64,000 bases of DNA from Topomyia yanbarensis (GCF_030247195.1 NC_080671.1:14520843-14584842); one strand, 5' to 3'. Numbered from the stretch's first letter, positions 47,201-59,097 are shown. Program-made: numbers and translations. The notes: generated from the sequence alone by a model not told the origin.

Positions 47201-50200
47201 TCTCGTTTCTCGTTTCTCGTTTCTCGTTTCTCGTTTCTCGTTTCTCGTTTCTCGTTTCTCGTTTCTCGTTTCTCGTTTCTCGTTTCTCGTTTCTCGTTTC
47301 TCGTTTCTCGTTTCTCGTTTCTCGTTTCTCGTTTCTCGTTTCTCGTTTCTCGTTTCTCGTTTCTCGTTTCTCGTTTCTCGTTTCTCGTTTCTCGTTTCTC
47401 GTTTCTCGTTTCTCGTTTCTCGTTTCTCGTTTCTCGTTTCTCGTTTCTCGTTTCTCGTTTCTCGTTTCTCGTTTCTCGTTTCTCGTTTCTCGTTTCTCGT
47501 TTCTCGTTTCTCGTTTCTCGTTTCTCGTTTCTCGTTTCTCGTTTCTCGTTTCTCGTTTCTCGTTTCTCGTTTCTCGTTTCTCGTTTCTCGTTTCTCGTTT
47601 CTCGTTTCTCGTTTCTCGTTTCTCGTTTCTCGTTTCTCGTTTCTCGTTTCTCGTTTCTCGTTTCTCGTTTCTCGTTTCTCGTTTCTCGTTTCTCGTTTCT
47701 CGTTTCTCGTTTCTCGTTTCTCGTTTCTCGTTTCTCGTTTCTCGTTTCTCGTTTCTCGTTTCTCGTTTCTCGTTTCTCGTTTCTCGTTTCTCGTTTCTCG
47801 TTTCTCGTTTCTCGTTTCTCGTTTCTCGTTTCTCGTTTCTCGTTTCTCGTTTCTCGTTTCTCGTTTCTCGTTTCTCGTTTCTCGTTTCTCGTTTCTCGTT
47901 TCTCGTTTCTCGTTTCTCGTTTCTCGTTTCTCGTTTCTCGTTTCTCGTTTCTCGTTTCTCGTTTCTCGTTTCTCGTTTCTCGTTTCTCGTTTCTCGTTTC
48001 TCGTTTCTCGTTTCTCTTTTCTCGTTTCTCGTTTCTCGTTTCTCGTTTCTCTTTTCTCTTTTCTCTTTTCTCTTTTCTCTTTTCTCTTTTCTCTTTTCTC
48101 TTTTCGCTTTTCTCTTTTCTCTTTTCTCTTTTCTCTTTTCTCTTTTCTCTTTTCTCTTTTCTCGTTTCTCGTTTCTCGTTTCTCGTTTCTCGTTTCTCGT
48201 TTCTCGTTTCTCGTTTCTCGTTTCTCGTTTCTCGTTTCTCGTTTCTCGTTTCTCGTTTCTCGTTTCTCGTTTCTCGTTTCTCGTTTCTCGTTTCTCGTTT
48301 CTCGTTTCTCGTTTCTCGTTTCTCGTTTCTCGTTTCTCGTTTCTCGTTTCTCGTTTCTCGTTTCTCGTTTCTCGTTTCTCGTTTCTCGTTTCTCGTTTCT
48401 CGTTTCTCGTTTCTCGTTTCTCGTTTCTCGTTTCTCGTTTCTCGTTTCTCGTTTCTCGTTTCTCGTTTCTCGTTTCTCGTTTCTCGTTTCTCGTTTCTCG
48501 TTTCTCGTTTCTCGTTTCTCGTTTCTCGTTTCTCGTTTCTCGTTTCTCGTTTCTCGTTTCTCGTTTCTCGTTTCTCGTTTCTCGTTTCTCGTTTCTCGTT
48601 TCTCGTTTCTCGTTTCTCGTTTCTCGTTTCTCGTTTCTCGTTTCTCGTTTCTCGTTTCTCGTTTCTCGTTTCTCGTTTCTCGTTTCTCGTTTCTCGTTTC
48701 TCGTTTCTCGTTTCTCGTTTCTCGTTTCTCGTTTCTCGTTTCTCGTTTCTCGTTTCTCGTTTCTCGTTTCTCGTTTCTCGTTTCTCGTTTCTCGTTTCTC
48801 GTTTCTCGTTTCTCGTTTCTCGTTTCTCGTTTCTCGTTTCTCGTTTCTCGTTTCTCGTTTCTCGTTTCTCGTTTCTCGTTTCTCGTTTCTCGTTTCTCGT
48901 TTCTCGTTTCTCGTTTCTCGTTTCTCGTTTCTCGTTTCTCGTTTCTCGTTTCTCGTTTCTCGTTTCTCGTTTCTCGTTTCTCGTTTCTCGTTTCTCGTTT
49001 CTCGTTTCTCGTTTCTCGTTTCTCGTTTCTCGTTTCTCGTTTCTCGTTTCTCGTTTCTCGTTTCTCGTTTCTCGTTTCTCGTTTCTCGTTTCTCGTTTCT
49101 CGTTTCTCGTTTCTCGTTTCTCGTTTCTCGTTTCTCGTTTCTCGTTTCTCGTTTCTCGTTTCTCGTTTCTCGTTTCTCGTTTCTCGTTTCTCGTTTCTCG
49201 TTTCTCGTTTCTCGTTTCTCGTTTCTCGTTTCTCGTTTCTCGTTTCTCGTTTCTCGTTTCTCGTTTCTCGTTTCTCGTTTCTCGTTTCTCGTTTCTCGTT
49301 TCTCGTTTCTCGTTTCTCGTTTCTCGTTTCTCGTTTCTCGTTTCTCGTTTCTCGTTTCTCGTTTCTCGTTTCTCGTTTCTCGTTTCTCGTTTCTCGTTTC
49401 TCGTTTCTCGTTTCTCGTTTCTCGTTTCTCGTTTCTCGTTTCTCGTTTCTCGTTTCTCGTTTCTCGTTTCTCGTTTCTCGTTTCTCGTTTCTCGTTTCTC
49501 GTTTCTCGTTTCTCGTTTCTCGTTTCTCGTTTCTCGTTTCTCGTTTCTCGTTTCTCGTTTCTCGTTTCTCGTTTCTCGTTTCTCGTTTCTCGTTTCTCGT
49601 TTCTCGTTTCTCGTTTCTCGTTTCTCGTTTCTCGTTTCTCGTTTCTCGTTTCTCGTTTCTCGTTTCTCGTTTCTCGTTTCTCGTTTCTCGTTTCTCGTTT
49701 CTCGTTTCTCGTTTCTCGTTTCTCGTTTCTCGTTTCTCGTTTCTCGTTTCTCGTTTCTCGTTTCTCGTTTCTCGTTTCTCGTTTCTCGTTTCTCGTTTCT
49801 CGTTTCTCGTTTCTCGTTTCTCGTTTCTCGTTTCTCGTTTCTCGTTTCTCGTTTCTCGTTTCTCGTTTCTCGTTTCTCGTTTCTCGTTTCTCGTTTCTCG
49901 TTTCTCGTTTCTCGTTTCTCGTTTCTCGTTTCTCGTTTCTCGTTTCTCGTTTCTCGTTTCTCGTTTCTCGTTTCTCGTTTCTCGTTTCTCGTTTCTCGTT
50001 TCTCGTTTCTCGTTTCTCGTTTCTCGTTTCTCGTTTCTCGTTTCTCGTTTCTCGTTTCTCGTTTCTCGTTTCTCGTTTCTCGTTTCTCGTTTCTCGTTTC
50101 TCGTTTCTCGTTTCTCGTTTCTCGTTTCTCGTTTCTCGTTTCTCGTTTCTCGTTTCTCGTTTCTCGTTTCTCGTTTCTCGTTTCTCGTTTCTCGTTTCTC

Positions 50201-51694
50201 GTTTCTCGTTTCTCGTTTCTCGTTTCTCGTTTCTCGTTTCTCGTTTCTCGTTTCTCGTTTCTCGTTTCTCGTTTCTCGTTTCTCGTTTCTCGTTTCTCGT
50301 TTCTCGTTTCTCGTTTCTCGTTTCTCGTTTCTCGTTTCTCGTTTCTCGTTTCTCGTTTCTCGTTTCTCGTTTCTCGTTTCTCGTTTCTCGTTTCTCGTTT
50401 CTCGTTTCTCGTTTCTCGTTTCTCGTTTCTCGTTTCTCGTTTCTCGTTTCTCGTTTCTCGTTTCTCGTTTCTCGTTTCTCGTTTCTCGTTTCTCGTTTCT
50501 CGTTTCTCGTTTCTCGTTTCTCGTTTCTCGTTTCTCGTTTCTCGTTTCTCGTTTCTCGTTTCTCGTTTCTCGTTTCTCGTTTCTCGTTTCTCGTTTCTCG
50601 TTTCTCGTTTCTCGTTTCTCGTTTCTCGTTTCTCGTTTCTCGTTTCTCGTTTCTCGTTTCTCGTTTCTCGTTTCTCGTTTCTCGTTTCTCGTTTCTCGTT
50701 TCTCGTTTCTCGTTTCTCGTTTCTCGTTTCTCGTTTCTCGTTTCTCGTTTCTCGTTTCTCGTTTCTCGTTTCTCGTTTCTCGTTTCTCGTTTCTCGTTTC
50801 TCGTTTCTCGTTTCTCGTTTCTCGTTTCTCGTTTCTCGTTTCTCGTTTCTCGTTTCTCGTTTCTCGTTTCTCGTTTCTCGTTTCTCGTTTCTCGTTTCTC
50901 GTTTCTCGTTTCTCGTTTCTCGTTTCTCGTTTCTCGTTTCTCGTTTCTCGTTTCTCGTTTCTCGTTTCTCGTTTCTCGTTTCTCGTTTCTCGTTTCTCGT
51001 TTCTCGTTTCTCGTTTCTCGTTTCTCGTTTCTCGTTTCTCGTTTCTCGTTTCTCGTTTCTCGTTTCTCGTTTCTCGTTTCTCGTTTCTCGTTTCTCGTTT
51101 CTCGTTTCTCGTTTCTCGTTTCTCGTTTCTCGTTTCTCGTTTCTCGTTTCTCGTTTCTCGTTTCTCGTTTCTCGTTTCTCGTTTCTCGTTTCTCGTTTCT
51201 CGTTTCTCGTTTCTCGTTTCTCGTTTCTCGTTTCTCGTTTCTCGTTTCTCGTTTCTCGTTTCTCGTTTCTCGTTTCTCGTTTCTCGTTTCTCGTTTCTCG
51301 TTTCTCGTTTCTCGTTTCTCGTTTCTCGTTTCTCGTTTCTCGTTTCTCGTTTCTCGTTTCTCGTTTCTCGTTTCTCGTTTCTCGTTTCTCGTTTCTCGTT
51401 TCTCGTTTCTCGTTTCTCGTTTCTCGTTTCTCGTTTCTCGTTTCTCGTTTCTCGTTTCTCGTTTCTCGTTTCTCGTTTCTCGTTTCTCGTTTCTCGTTTC
51501 TCGTTTCTCGTTTCTCGTTTCTCGTTTCTCGTTTCTCGTTTCTCGTTTCTCGTTTCTCGTTTCTCGTTTCTCGTTTCTCGTTTCTTGTTTCTCGTTTCTC
51601 GTTTCTCGTTTCTCGTTTCTCGTTTCTCGTTTCTCGTTTCTCGTTTCTCGTTTCTCGTTTCTCGTTTCTCGTCTCTCGTTTCTCGTTTCTCGTT
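44283..51694 (+). repeat. Heptamer satellite array 2, (CTCGTTT)~1059
   Basis: The array is 7,412 bp of CTCGTTT. The unit starts at 44283 and 51661 are separated by 7,378 bp, exactly 1,054 units, so no net base has been gained or lost. Besides the variant block at 48049-48160 I found only a few substituted units: CTCTTTT at 48014, CTTGTTT at 51584 and CTCGTCT at 51668. The plus strand is 6/7 pyrimidine, with a single G per unit. Neither strand contains a stop codon in any register, so all six frames are open. They read the permuted heptapeptides SRFSFLV (plus) and RETRNEK (minus), in every frame the same. This is a satellite, not a gene, and the open frames of about 2,500 codons are by-products. 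Confidence 0.97.
48049..48160 (+). repeat. Higher-order variant block, (CTCTTTT)16 within array 2
   Basis: Sixteen consecutive in-register units carry G-to-T at position 4, making a block that is pure pyrimidine on the plus strand. One of them (48105) is CGCTTTT. A single outlier of the same variant lies at 48014. The clustering indicates local amplification of one mutated unit. Confidence 0.93.
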
Positions 51695-51819
51695 CAACTT
51701 TAATAAAGAAAACGTTTGTCAGCTTTCGAAATTATTCAAAATAACACCAGAACGAAATAAAATAATAAAATATTCTTTTATTGGCAAGATGCCGTAAATT
51801 TATTCGGGGATTACTGCCT

Positions 51820-51832
51820 CCCCCCCCCCCCC
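51820..51832. repeat. Poly-C run (13 nt)
   Basis: Thirteen consecutive C near the right border of the satellite are seen directly. Confidence 0.9.
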
Positions 51833-54373
51833 TTCCCCTCGTAGAATTTCGACACAAATTTCGAATTTTTCCCTTGGGAACAATGTATCTTCTACCAACC
51901 CTCCTCCCTATCGATAGAAAATATTTTCCTTTTTGTATGGTTCTCTTGAATACTTTCTCTTAGAAATTTGTTGAGTACGGCCTTCACCAACATTCGTATT
52001 CGGGTGGTAAAATTGTGTATACATACCGTCTGTTTCAATAAAAAACCATTCATTTAAAATTTTCTAGGATTTTTTTATTTTGTTGCATTTGATGATTAGT
52101 TTTTTTCAATCCACTGCCCCACAGATGTTACTAATGCATCTGATGCGCTCATGCCTTAATTTCGCAAGTCAAGAAAATTGGATTCTGCTATCAAACCAAG
52201 TTTACTAGCTAAGAAGGTGAATTTTAGTGTATCTACACTAAAGTCTTTTTCTGGCAAACGAAATGTGTCGAAAACAATCAATTTCTACTGCTTTGTTACT
52301 TATCCACTGCACATGTAGTACAGTATCGTTGCTTCGGCTACGCAGCTATGCAGAAATGAAACGTGCCTCTACTACAAGAATTAGCATTGTGACTGGCTTT
52401 AAACAAACTCGAAATAGACCAAATGTGCGGCGGAAGGAACAGTTCTAAACGGTGACAAGGGCATCAGAAGTTTAGTCGAATCTGGAATCATGGATACGGA
52501 TGATGATGAAGTCGAGGTATATCGATCTGCGCTGCACACTAACTTGGAGTTTCTTAAAGGAATCATGTCGAAATAGGCATTCATCGAGTAATGGAAACTA
52601 ATCAGAATTTCGCTTTTAGAAGATTCAAATTAATTGTTATTTTATTCATGTTAGTTCTAAACACAAAAAAATTCTAAAAGATTATTGTAAATGCCTACAT
52701 GCTACAAATTGCCCGAATCCAATTTTGCTTAATACTGTATTATACGTAATTTTGTGAAGATATTTTAGTTCTTTGAATTAAAATCTATTAATATTATGTA
52801 GAAACTTTCCTTTCCAAACTTTTCTTGAACAGGTAGAAAAGGTAAGGGTTCTATTACTAGATATTCGCCGCATTTTCACACACATATGCTTGCTAATTAC
52901 ATAAAATCACAAGCGGTGTGCTGGTGAAAATGAGAGCCTAGTCATCGAGGACATCAGACGCGAGCATTATGTACTCGAGACAAATGCTATGCAAATTACA
53001 AATTTAGATTTATTCTAAAATTACAAGTGCATAATTTTCATCTCCGATATTTTCGAATGGGTTGCACTTCCAATACTACTGGCCGTTTCCAAAATATTTC
53101 GAAAGCAAAGAAGATATTCATCATATCCGTAAGCTAGTCGTGATTCTCCTTATGTAATGATAGATTATCCAAAATGAACGAAGAATTCTCCGCAACTTTT
53201 CCTTAGTCTTAGCTATTGGTTACATCTGGTTCTCTGAAGATTTTGCTTTACCATGAGTTGCTGTAAGAGCATAGCTCGCTACATGTGCAATTCAAGTTTT
53301 ATGAGTGGTTATAAAACCACTGTAAAACCGCAATCGTTACTAGGGTAATTCAACCACATCCGCAAATCGCCTACCAGATAGGAAATTTCTTTACGAATTT
53401 TGACACGTGCATTGTAACGACTGACTTGAACTTGACGAAAATATTCATTCCCATGTAGTTTACGTTCCTACATTTTTGTCGAGCTCCAATTTGTTTTCCA
53501 ATAGTCTAACATTTTCCTTTTTTTAAATCGTGCAAGGAGAAATTGGCAATTCGCAAAATTGTATTATTTTTTTGAAAATATCCTGGAGTGGAGTTTTTTA
53601 TGAATTATTATTGTCATTTATCTACAAACTTCACTACAAACTAGACATGATTTCATCCAACTAATTCCATTTTATAATCCTCTGAATTTTTTGTTCAAAA
53701 ACAACCTACGCTCTTTTCAATGGTTAGTCTTGGGTTAATCGGGTATCTAGACCTATGAAAAATACATCATCTTTCAAACCGAAGGCATGTGCCAAATTTC
53801 ATCAACATCGAATAGGGTCGTACATACTCGTTAAAAAAATGGGCACGAAATTGCTCTATACAATATTCAAAAATGTAGGCATTACCCAGCAGCGCACAGT
53901 CCTCGTCAAAAACTACACACCAACCCATCCGAAATCAGTTCTCTCCGTCCGAAACGGTACGCTCTCGAAGTAAATCATACAAAACGAGCACCAAGTGATT
54001 AATGTTTTCAATTCCTTATTTTTATACGTGCTTTGGGCAGCCGTCATCATCGTCGGGGATGAGTCGGAATGTTGCTGGAATGTTACGCTGCTGCTGTTGC
54101 TACTACTGCTGGAATAAGAAGTGTACATTTCAAAATACGAATCGGAATGCCGAAGTGGGTCCTTTCCGCTTTCCGACATCTCATGAATACGAAATGTACA
54201 GTCTGAGCGGAGGGAACTCGTTTGAACGAGCGCAGTCAGTTATACCGTCAGGACAGGGGAAAGGAAACTGGAGACCGGTACGGTAGAGCAAAAATTGTTT
54301 TCGAGTGTTTTGGGTGTACTTTATCCTGTTTGGCCCAATTGCACACTGTGCCATCATTAGCGTGAGGGTCATC

Positions 54374-54398
54374 ATTCGTTCGTTCGTTCATTCGTTCA
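54374..54398. repeat. (TTCG)n short tandem repeat
   Basis: About six TTCG/TTCA tetranucleotides are in tandem. Confidence 0.8.
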
Positions 54399-54934
54399 GA
54401 TGATGCTGTATGTATGACCTTGAAAGAGTGTCCGCTGGTTTGGCAGGAACAAAAAAAAGACCAAATCACGATGCAAGCTACTCCACGAAAGCGAATCACT
54501 TGTCCGGCATAATCCTGATTTGTATACTGAACATGTGTGTCGGTGGCCATTTGGGACTGTGCTCGAATGTTCGTTGGTGGCATGTCAAGCCAGAGTCGAA
54601 AGAGGATTGCTTTTTGACACAGCTGACATAGTGTGGTACTGTGACTTATGTTAAAAAAAGCTGTTGAAATCGAATGCGAAGATTGGGGAATAGAGCTTTC
54701 CATAGACGTCACTGCACTCATTTGACGTATTGAGTTATTTAATGGACTTAGGAAATCAGACCACATAGATAGAAGGGGTACGAGGCATCAACAGAAAAGA
54801 GAAAATATTTCCAGGAAATAACGACGCATGAATTGTTTCTGCTAGTTCTCAGAAAAATATGTCTTTGTTTCACCTTTTTTTTCGACTCCAAAAATAGACA
54901 TTGGAAAGGTCCCGTCAAATAAATAAAATTTAAT

Positions 54935-55075
54935 TACACGAATGAAAAGAACAAATTGAAAAAAATGAATGAAATGAATCAAATGAATAAAAATAAAAAA
55001 GTACAGAATTTAATGAAATGAAATAAATAAATCGATAAAATAATTTCAATTAACAAAACAAATAAAATTGAATTG
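54935..55075. repeat. A-rich degenerate AATGAA repeat
   Basis: Runs of AATGAATGAAATGAATCAAA type and AAATAAATAAA occur, with nearly all purine plus T on this strand. It is low-complexity sequence with no clear unit. Confidence 0.6.
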
Positions 55076-56150
55076 TTACCGAGTAATTAACATGTAAACA
55101 ATGCTTCTCATAGTCGGCTATCCGGAGTTCAAGTTGTTTATTTGGCCAGTCGTATTAATACGACAAATGATAAATATCCAAATTTCTCGGCAGCCGGCTG
55201 CCCAGAGCAATTATTACATGATAACGCTTTTGGCACACTTACTAAAAACTATCCTCTTCCCGTTATACATGTGGATATGCAGAGAATTCTTCGGTCTCTT
55301 GCAGCGACATGTACCAGACTAACATTCTTTCCGTTCCTAGAAGATATGCATTCGGACGTGGCCAGCGTCGGTATTGATCAGCCTGCAGTAATTAGTATAG
55401 ATTGCACAATGTGGCTTATCATGTTATTCCCAAGCATGTTGTTACAATGAACATTTTGCAATCTCAATTTGTTCTGGTCAAAAACGGAACAGCAACCACG
55501 GGTGATCAGAGATGCTAACATGCCGAATAAATTAATAAATAAATCTTAGCATGCCGAATAAAAGATTTACAGGAGTAGTGGAAAATCAAATTAGAAGTAC
55601 AACAGAAACAGACAATTGCATTCTGTTAGAATTTCATCATGCTATGCTGACCCGGTATGGATGATTTGCGTGCGTCGGTCAATTAATTGTACCTTAATTT
55701 ATCCAATGCGATCTTCTCGAATAAATAGAATCGAATGCACAAATTGAATACCGGAAGGATTACCAACTATTCTATCATATACGCCAGTTCTGCTTCAATT
55801 CTCTGATCCAGCTGATACAAATACTCAGACGCACTCATACACAGATGGACATACAACGAACACATAATAATTGTACACTAAAACTACAAACTTCAATTAT
55901 TGGAAAACGACCACTAATAGGATTGTACTTTTACATTTCTTCAATTAGCTTGTGCACGGTGACGAATTCGGCTGATAAATCGACCTTGTCCACCAACCCT
56001 GCCATCAAACTGGGAAACAAAGTCTGCAAACACGGCCCACAGCAAAAGTCAATCTACGTCGGTCCGCTAGTCGCCACGTCAGCGCACACAAGCTAATGGT
56101 TGATCGTTAGTTAGGGCTGGTGTAGAGTATGAAAAACACAAAACATAAAA
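55076..56150. other. Stretch without a recognised gene
   Basis: Overlapping open frames at 55101-55450 have no recognised domain. CATGCCGAATAAATTAATAA at about 55518 with a second CATGCCGAATAAA at about 55551 looks like a duplicated LINE-type 3' tail, but no LINE ORF precedes it. Confidence 0.4.
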
Positions 56151-56262
56151 TAGGCCCATATGCCCGCTCGGTTCCCTCGATGCACCACTATCACTTCTAT
56201 AGTACTGATGCACGCAATATACTTGATGATGTTTGCAATACCGTCAAACCCATTAATCGTAT
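56151..56262 (+). repeat. Dispersed repeat shared with 5.9-6.16 kb
   Basis: CCCTCGATGCACCACTATC and CTTGATGATGTTTGCAATAC with the following CGTCAAACCCATTAA match two segments at 5905-6155 in the same order, with an internal deletion. See the entry for 5641-6960. Confidence 0.6.
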
Positions 56263-57420
56263 ACTCAAAATTAAATGTCAGGGTGCCGTCTCGCACAAAC
56301 ATTCAAAAGCTCACACCAATATGCAAATGGCTACACGGACACATAAACGAACGCGAAGTTACAAACACGTTAGCATACCCGATATAAAAACGTCCAAAAG
56401 GGCGGGCATAGTTGGTAAATCGATTGCCTTGTACGCAGCTCACTTGGGTTCGATTCCCAACCCCGCATATAGGTTTTCCAAAAAAGATTTTCTAACCCTT
56501 AAAAAGGCGATTGACGCTAAGGTTATAATCGAAATATAAAAAAACACCTACGTGATCAAACACGTTAGCATAGAAAGGCTCGTAGCGGTCGCGCAAATAT
56601 AGATCTGATATATATAGTCAACACACATGTGACAACGCCTCGGTGATCACGTAAATATGCATCAAACACTGACGAATTTATAAACGTCGTCTCAAGTGTG
56701 ATTATACCAACGCCCTTTTCCACTCGAACATGAATTGGTCACGTCTGGAAGCCTCTGCCAATGGTCCTAGCAGCCTAGGTACATGCCTTCAATCTTGGTC
56801 TCGAACAAACAAACTCATATACACTAGAAGTTTCAGGGTGCCAAGACCGGACACTTTAATTCCGTCATTCCCATTTAGATTCGAATCGTATACTCAAATT
56901 CAGGGCAGGCGCGAGCATCCACCGCAAATATGTAAGTGGTTACACTAGTATACAAACGAAATTATACAAGCGACACATACGTCCATGTGATCAAACCCGT
57001 TAGCATACAAACGCTCCAGTCCTCCGAGATAATACAGCCATATTCACAAGCTCGATCTGCAAACTAAGAAACGCACTTGTTCCAACGCGTAAAATTTAAA
57101 AACGCGATCTCAAGTGCGATTATATTAACGTCCGGTAGCCCCTACCCTAGCACCCTGCCTTCAGTTCTAATATCTGGGCCGTACAATCAAAATTAAACAT
57201 CAGACTCGTTTTCCGCGGGAATATTCATGAATCCACGCGAATATGTAAATGACATTACGATTATACAATCGAATTCATACACGCGAAGTTACATACACAC
57301 TAGTACACACAACATTCAAACGACCACACGACCAAACACGTTAACGTACAATCGCTCGAATCTTTCACGATCATCCTCGCATACATAGGCTCGCGATCTT
57401 GCGGACATAGAAACACCCCA
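56263..57420 (-). repeat. ~430-bp satellite, inverted array (first part)
   Basis: Plus-strand landmarks are the reverse complements of those at 4285-5640: TCTCAAGTGTGATTATACCA (about 56690) and TCTCAAGTGCGATTATATTA (about 57110), GAATTGGTCACGTCTGGAAG (about 56735), and a CGTTAGCATACAAACGCTC-type segment repeated. The unit is about 420 bp. A SINE interrupts it at 56400-56540. Confidence 0.7.
56400..56540 (+). mobile_element. tRNA-derived SINE inside the 430-bp satellite
   Basis: GGGCGGGCATAGTTGGTAAA (A-box side), CGATTGCCTTGTACGCAGC, a perfect B box GGTTCGATTCC at 56447-56457, CCCCGCATATAGG, then CTAACCCTTAAAAAGGCGAT, ATTGACGCTAAGGTTATAAT and an A-rich tail. The order equals that of 20233-20400. 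It is not a tRNA gene, because the acceptor-stem pairing is absent and the SINE body follows. Confidence 0.85.
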
Positions 57421-58126
57421 GTGGTTAAGGTTATTTAAGTTATTGCAGACTTTTAAAAATCAAATTTTTATTGGCCTAAGATATGTTCTAGGATCATAAA
57501 GATGATATGTCAAAATATGGAAGGCGCTGATATTATATAAATGTTCAAATTTTCAATTCTGCCGCAACACCTCTTATGCATACCCTGAGTGTGCTGAAAA
57601 CTTTAACTGCGTTTTACTCGAAACCATTTTTTTTGAGCTGGTAACTCAAACAAATGTCTTTTAATCGCTCTAAAATTTTCACAATGTATTCAAAATTATT
57701 TTCTCCAGCACGTAGAACTTTATTTTTTCATCGTTTCAATTTATTTAATAGGTAATTTTGTGTCGATTTTGAATACATTTTAAGCGTTTTTCTATTAAGG
57801 AGTGTGCCATTTCGCGAAAAAACAAAGTATCGAAAAAATCCTACGTACGTCGCTTGCTATCGTTTCATGGAATCGAAAAATTTTGATTTTTGACTCTAGG
57901 TAAAAAATTACTGGAGATAGATTCCCGGTCTTTCCAAAAAAACTCACCTGCGAGAAAATGCTGTACTGCCGTTATCTTGTGATGAAATTACTTGGAAAGT
58001 TTATATTTTATATTTTTATAAATTTGACTTTAAATAACTTTTATAATCATCTCTTCATTACGCCAAGAAAGATTTCCGAAAAATGCCTATTTTTTCATCC
58101 TCTACAGTGATGTAACCCCTTAAGAG
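57421..58126. mobile_element. 0.7-kb insert within the 430-bp satellite
   Basis: AT-rich sequence splits two satellite units. Its right end (CAGTGATGTAACCCCTTAAG) resembles the motif near 26618, and the left end starts TTAAGGTTATTTAAG, so weak inverted termini are possible. No ORF is recognised. Borders are approximate. Confidence 0.5.
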
Positions 58127-58515
58127 ACCGTATTTATAAACGCAATCAGGAATCGGTCACGTCCGGAAGTCACCACCCTGGGTCCAAACAGCCTAAAACA
58201 GCCCTTCAGTTGGCCAAATAATAAAATAAGAAAAAAAATAACGCTGACAGTACAACACGTTCCATGGCGAGATAATTGGGAACTCTAGTGATATGGGGAA
58301 ACTGGCTCTCTTCCAGCATCTGAAATATACACTAAAAATTAAGTATCAGATTCATGGTCCGCGCGAATGGCCATACGATTATAAAACAGAATTCATACAC
58401 TCCAAATTAAATACAGGCTAGCACACGCGATCAACAAACGCCCACGCGATGGAACACGTTAACATACAAACGCTCGAGTCCTTCGCGATTATACGTGCAA
58501 TCCCGATCTCCCATG
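58127..58515 (-). repeat. ~430-bp satellite, inverted array (second part)
   Basis: CAGGAATCGGTCACGTCCGG, ACACGTTCCATGGCGAGATA and GGGAACTCTAGTGATATGGG are the reverse complements of landmarks at about 5510, 5030 and 4995. AACACGTTAACATACAAACG with the following CTCGAGTCCTTCGCG ends the block. Confidence 0.7.
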
Positions 58516-59097
58516 CACAATTTTTTTTTGCTTTTTTCAAGTTATAATTTTTTGAACTTTATAAAATATTTTTATAAATTTTATGAATTTGAACAGTTTT
58601 TAATCACTGATAACTCGGAAACTATTGGATTCGTGGAAAAAGCATTAAATAATCAAAGTTGCGTAATATTTGTTTTTGATATGTAACTTATGTATTCTGC
58701 AAATGTTATAAGAAAATAACTTGAAGTTGAACCAAAAAAAAAATTCAGTTTATTTAAAATAATTTATAATTATATCGTGAAGATTGTGTGAAAATTTCAG
58801 AATGGAACTCGAAGTATTTTACGAGATATGTCAATTATAACAGGCATATCACCGGCCGTTTCATGTAAAATTGCAATGTTTTAAGTTTATAATTGTAATA
58901 TCAAATTTAAACACAATCGTTTTAACATGATTCTTAATATTTAAGAAAATAATAAGTAAAAAAATTGGTTCAACTTTTAAAAAATTCAATTTGTTTCTAA
59001 AAATTGCAGATTTCATAAGTTATAGACAAAAAAATTTGTTAATTTTTTCGGTAAGCCCATTTGTAAATGCAACTATTTTTATTCAATATTTTTTCTG
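58516..59097. other. AT-rich flank of the foldback element
   Basis: No gene is seen. CATATCACCGGCCGTTTCATG at about 58843 resembles CATATCACTGGACGTTTAG at about 24783, a dispersed-repeat fragment shared with 24.8 kb. With 60931-61130 it appears to be the element into which 59098-60930 was inserted. Confidence 0.45.

Larger units (their letters stand above)
51695..54930. other. Stretch without a recognised gene
   Basis: It starts abruptly at the satellite edge with AT-rich sequence and holds a 13-C run at 51820-51832. A plus-strand frame near 52440-52576 reads a short acidic peptide (with MDTDDDEVEVYRS), of no recognised family. A TTCG tetranucleotide run lies at 54374-54398. Opposing open frames at 53913-54766 show no domains. 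Confidence 0.4.

Noticed and set aside
41784..51694. Possible CRISPR array or telomere
   Set aside because: The heptamers are contiguous with no spacers, so it is not CRISPR. The unit is not a known insect telomere repeat and non-satellite DNA lies on both sides.
44219..51797. Open reading frames of about 2,490-2,506 codons on both strands
   Set aside because: They consist of one heptapeptide repeated because the CTCGTTT unit has no stop in any register. They have no other domain or plausible gene structure.
53913..54766. Serine-rich and other minus-strand frames
   Set aside because: Low-complexity composition, no recognisable domain and competing plus-strand frames.
56400..56470. tRNA gene candidate with perfect B box
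   Set aside because: There is no cloverleaf acceptor pairing, and the sequence continues into the SINE body and A-rich tail. The copy at 20233-20400 was rejected as a tRNA for the same reason.
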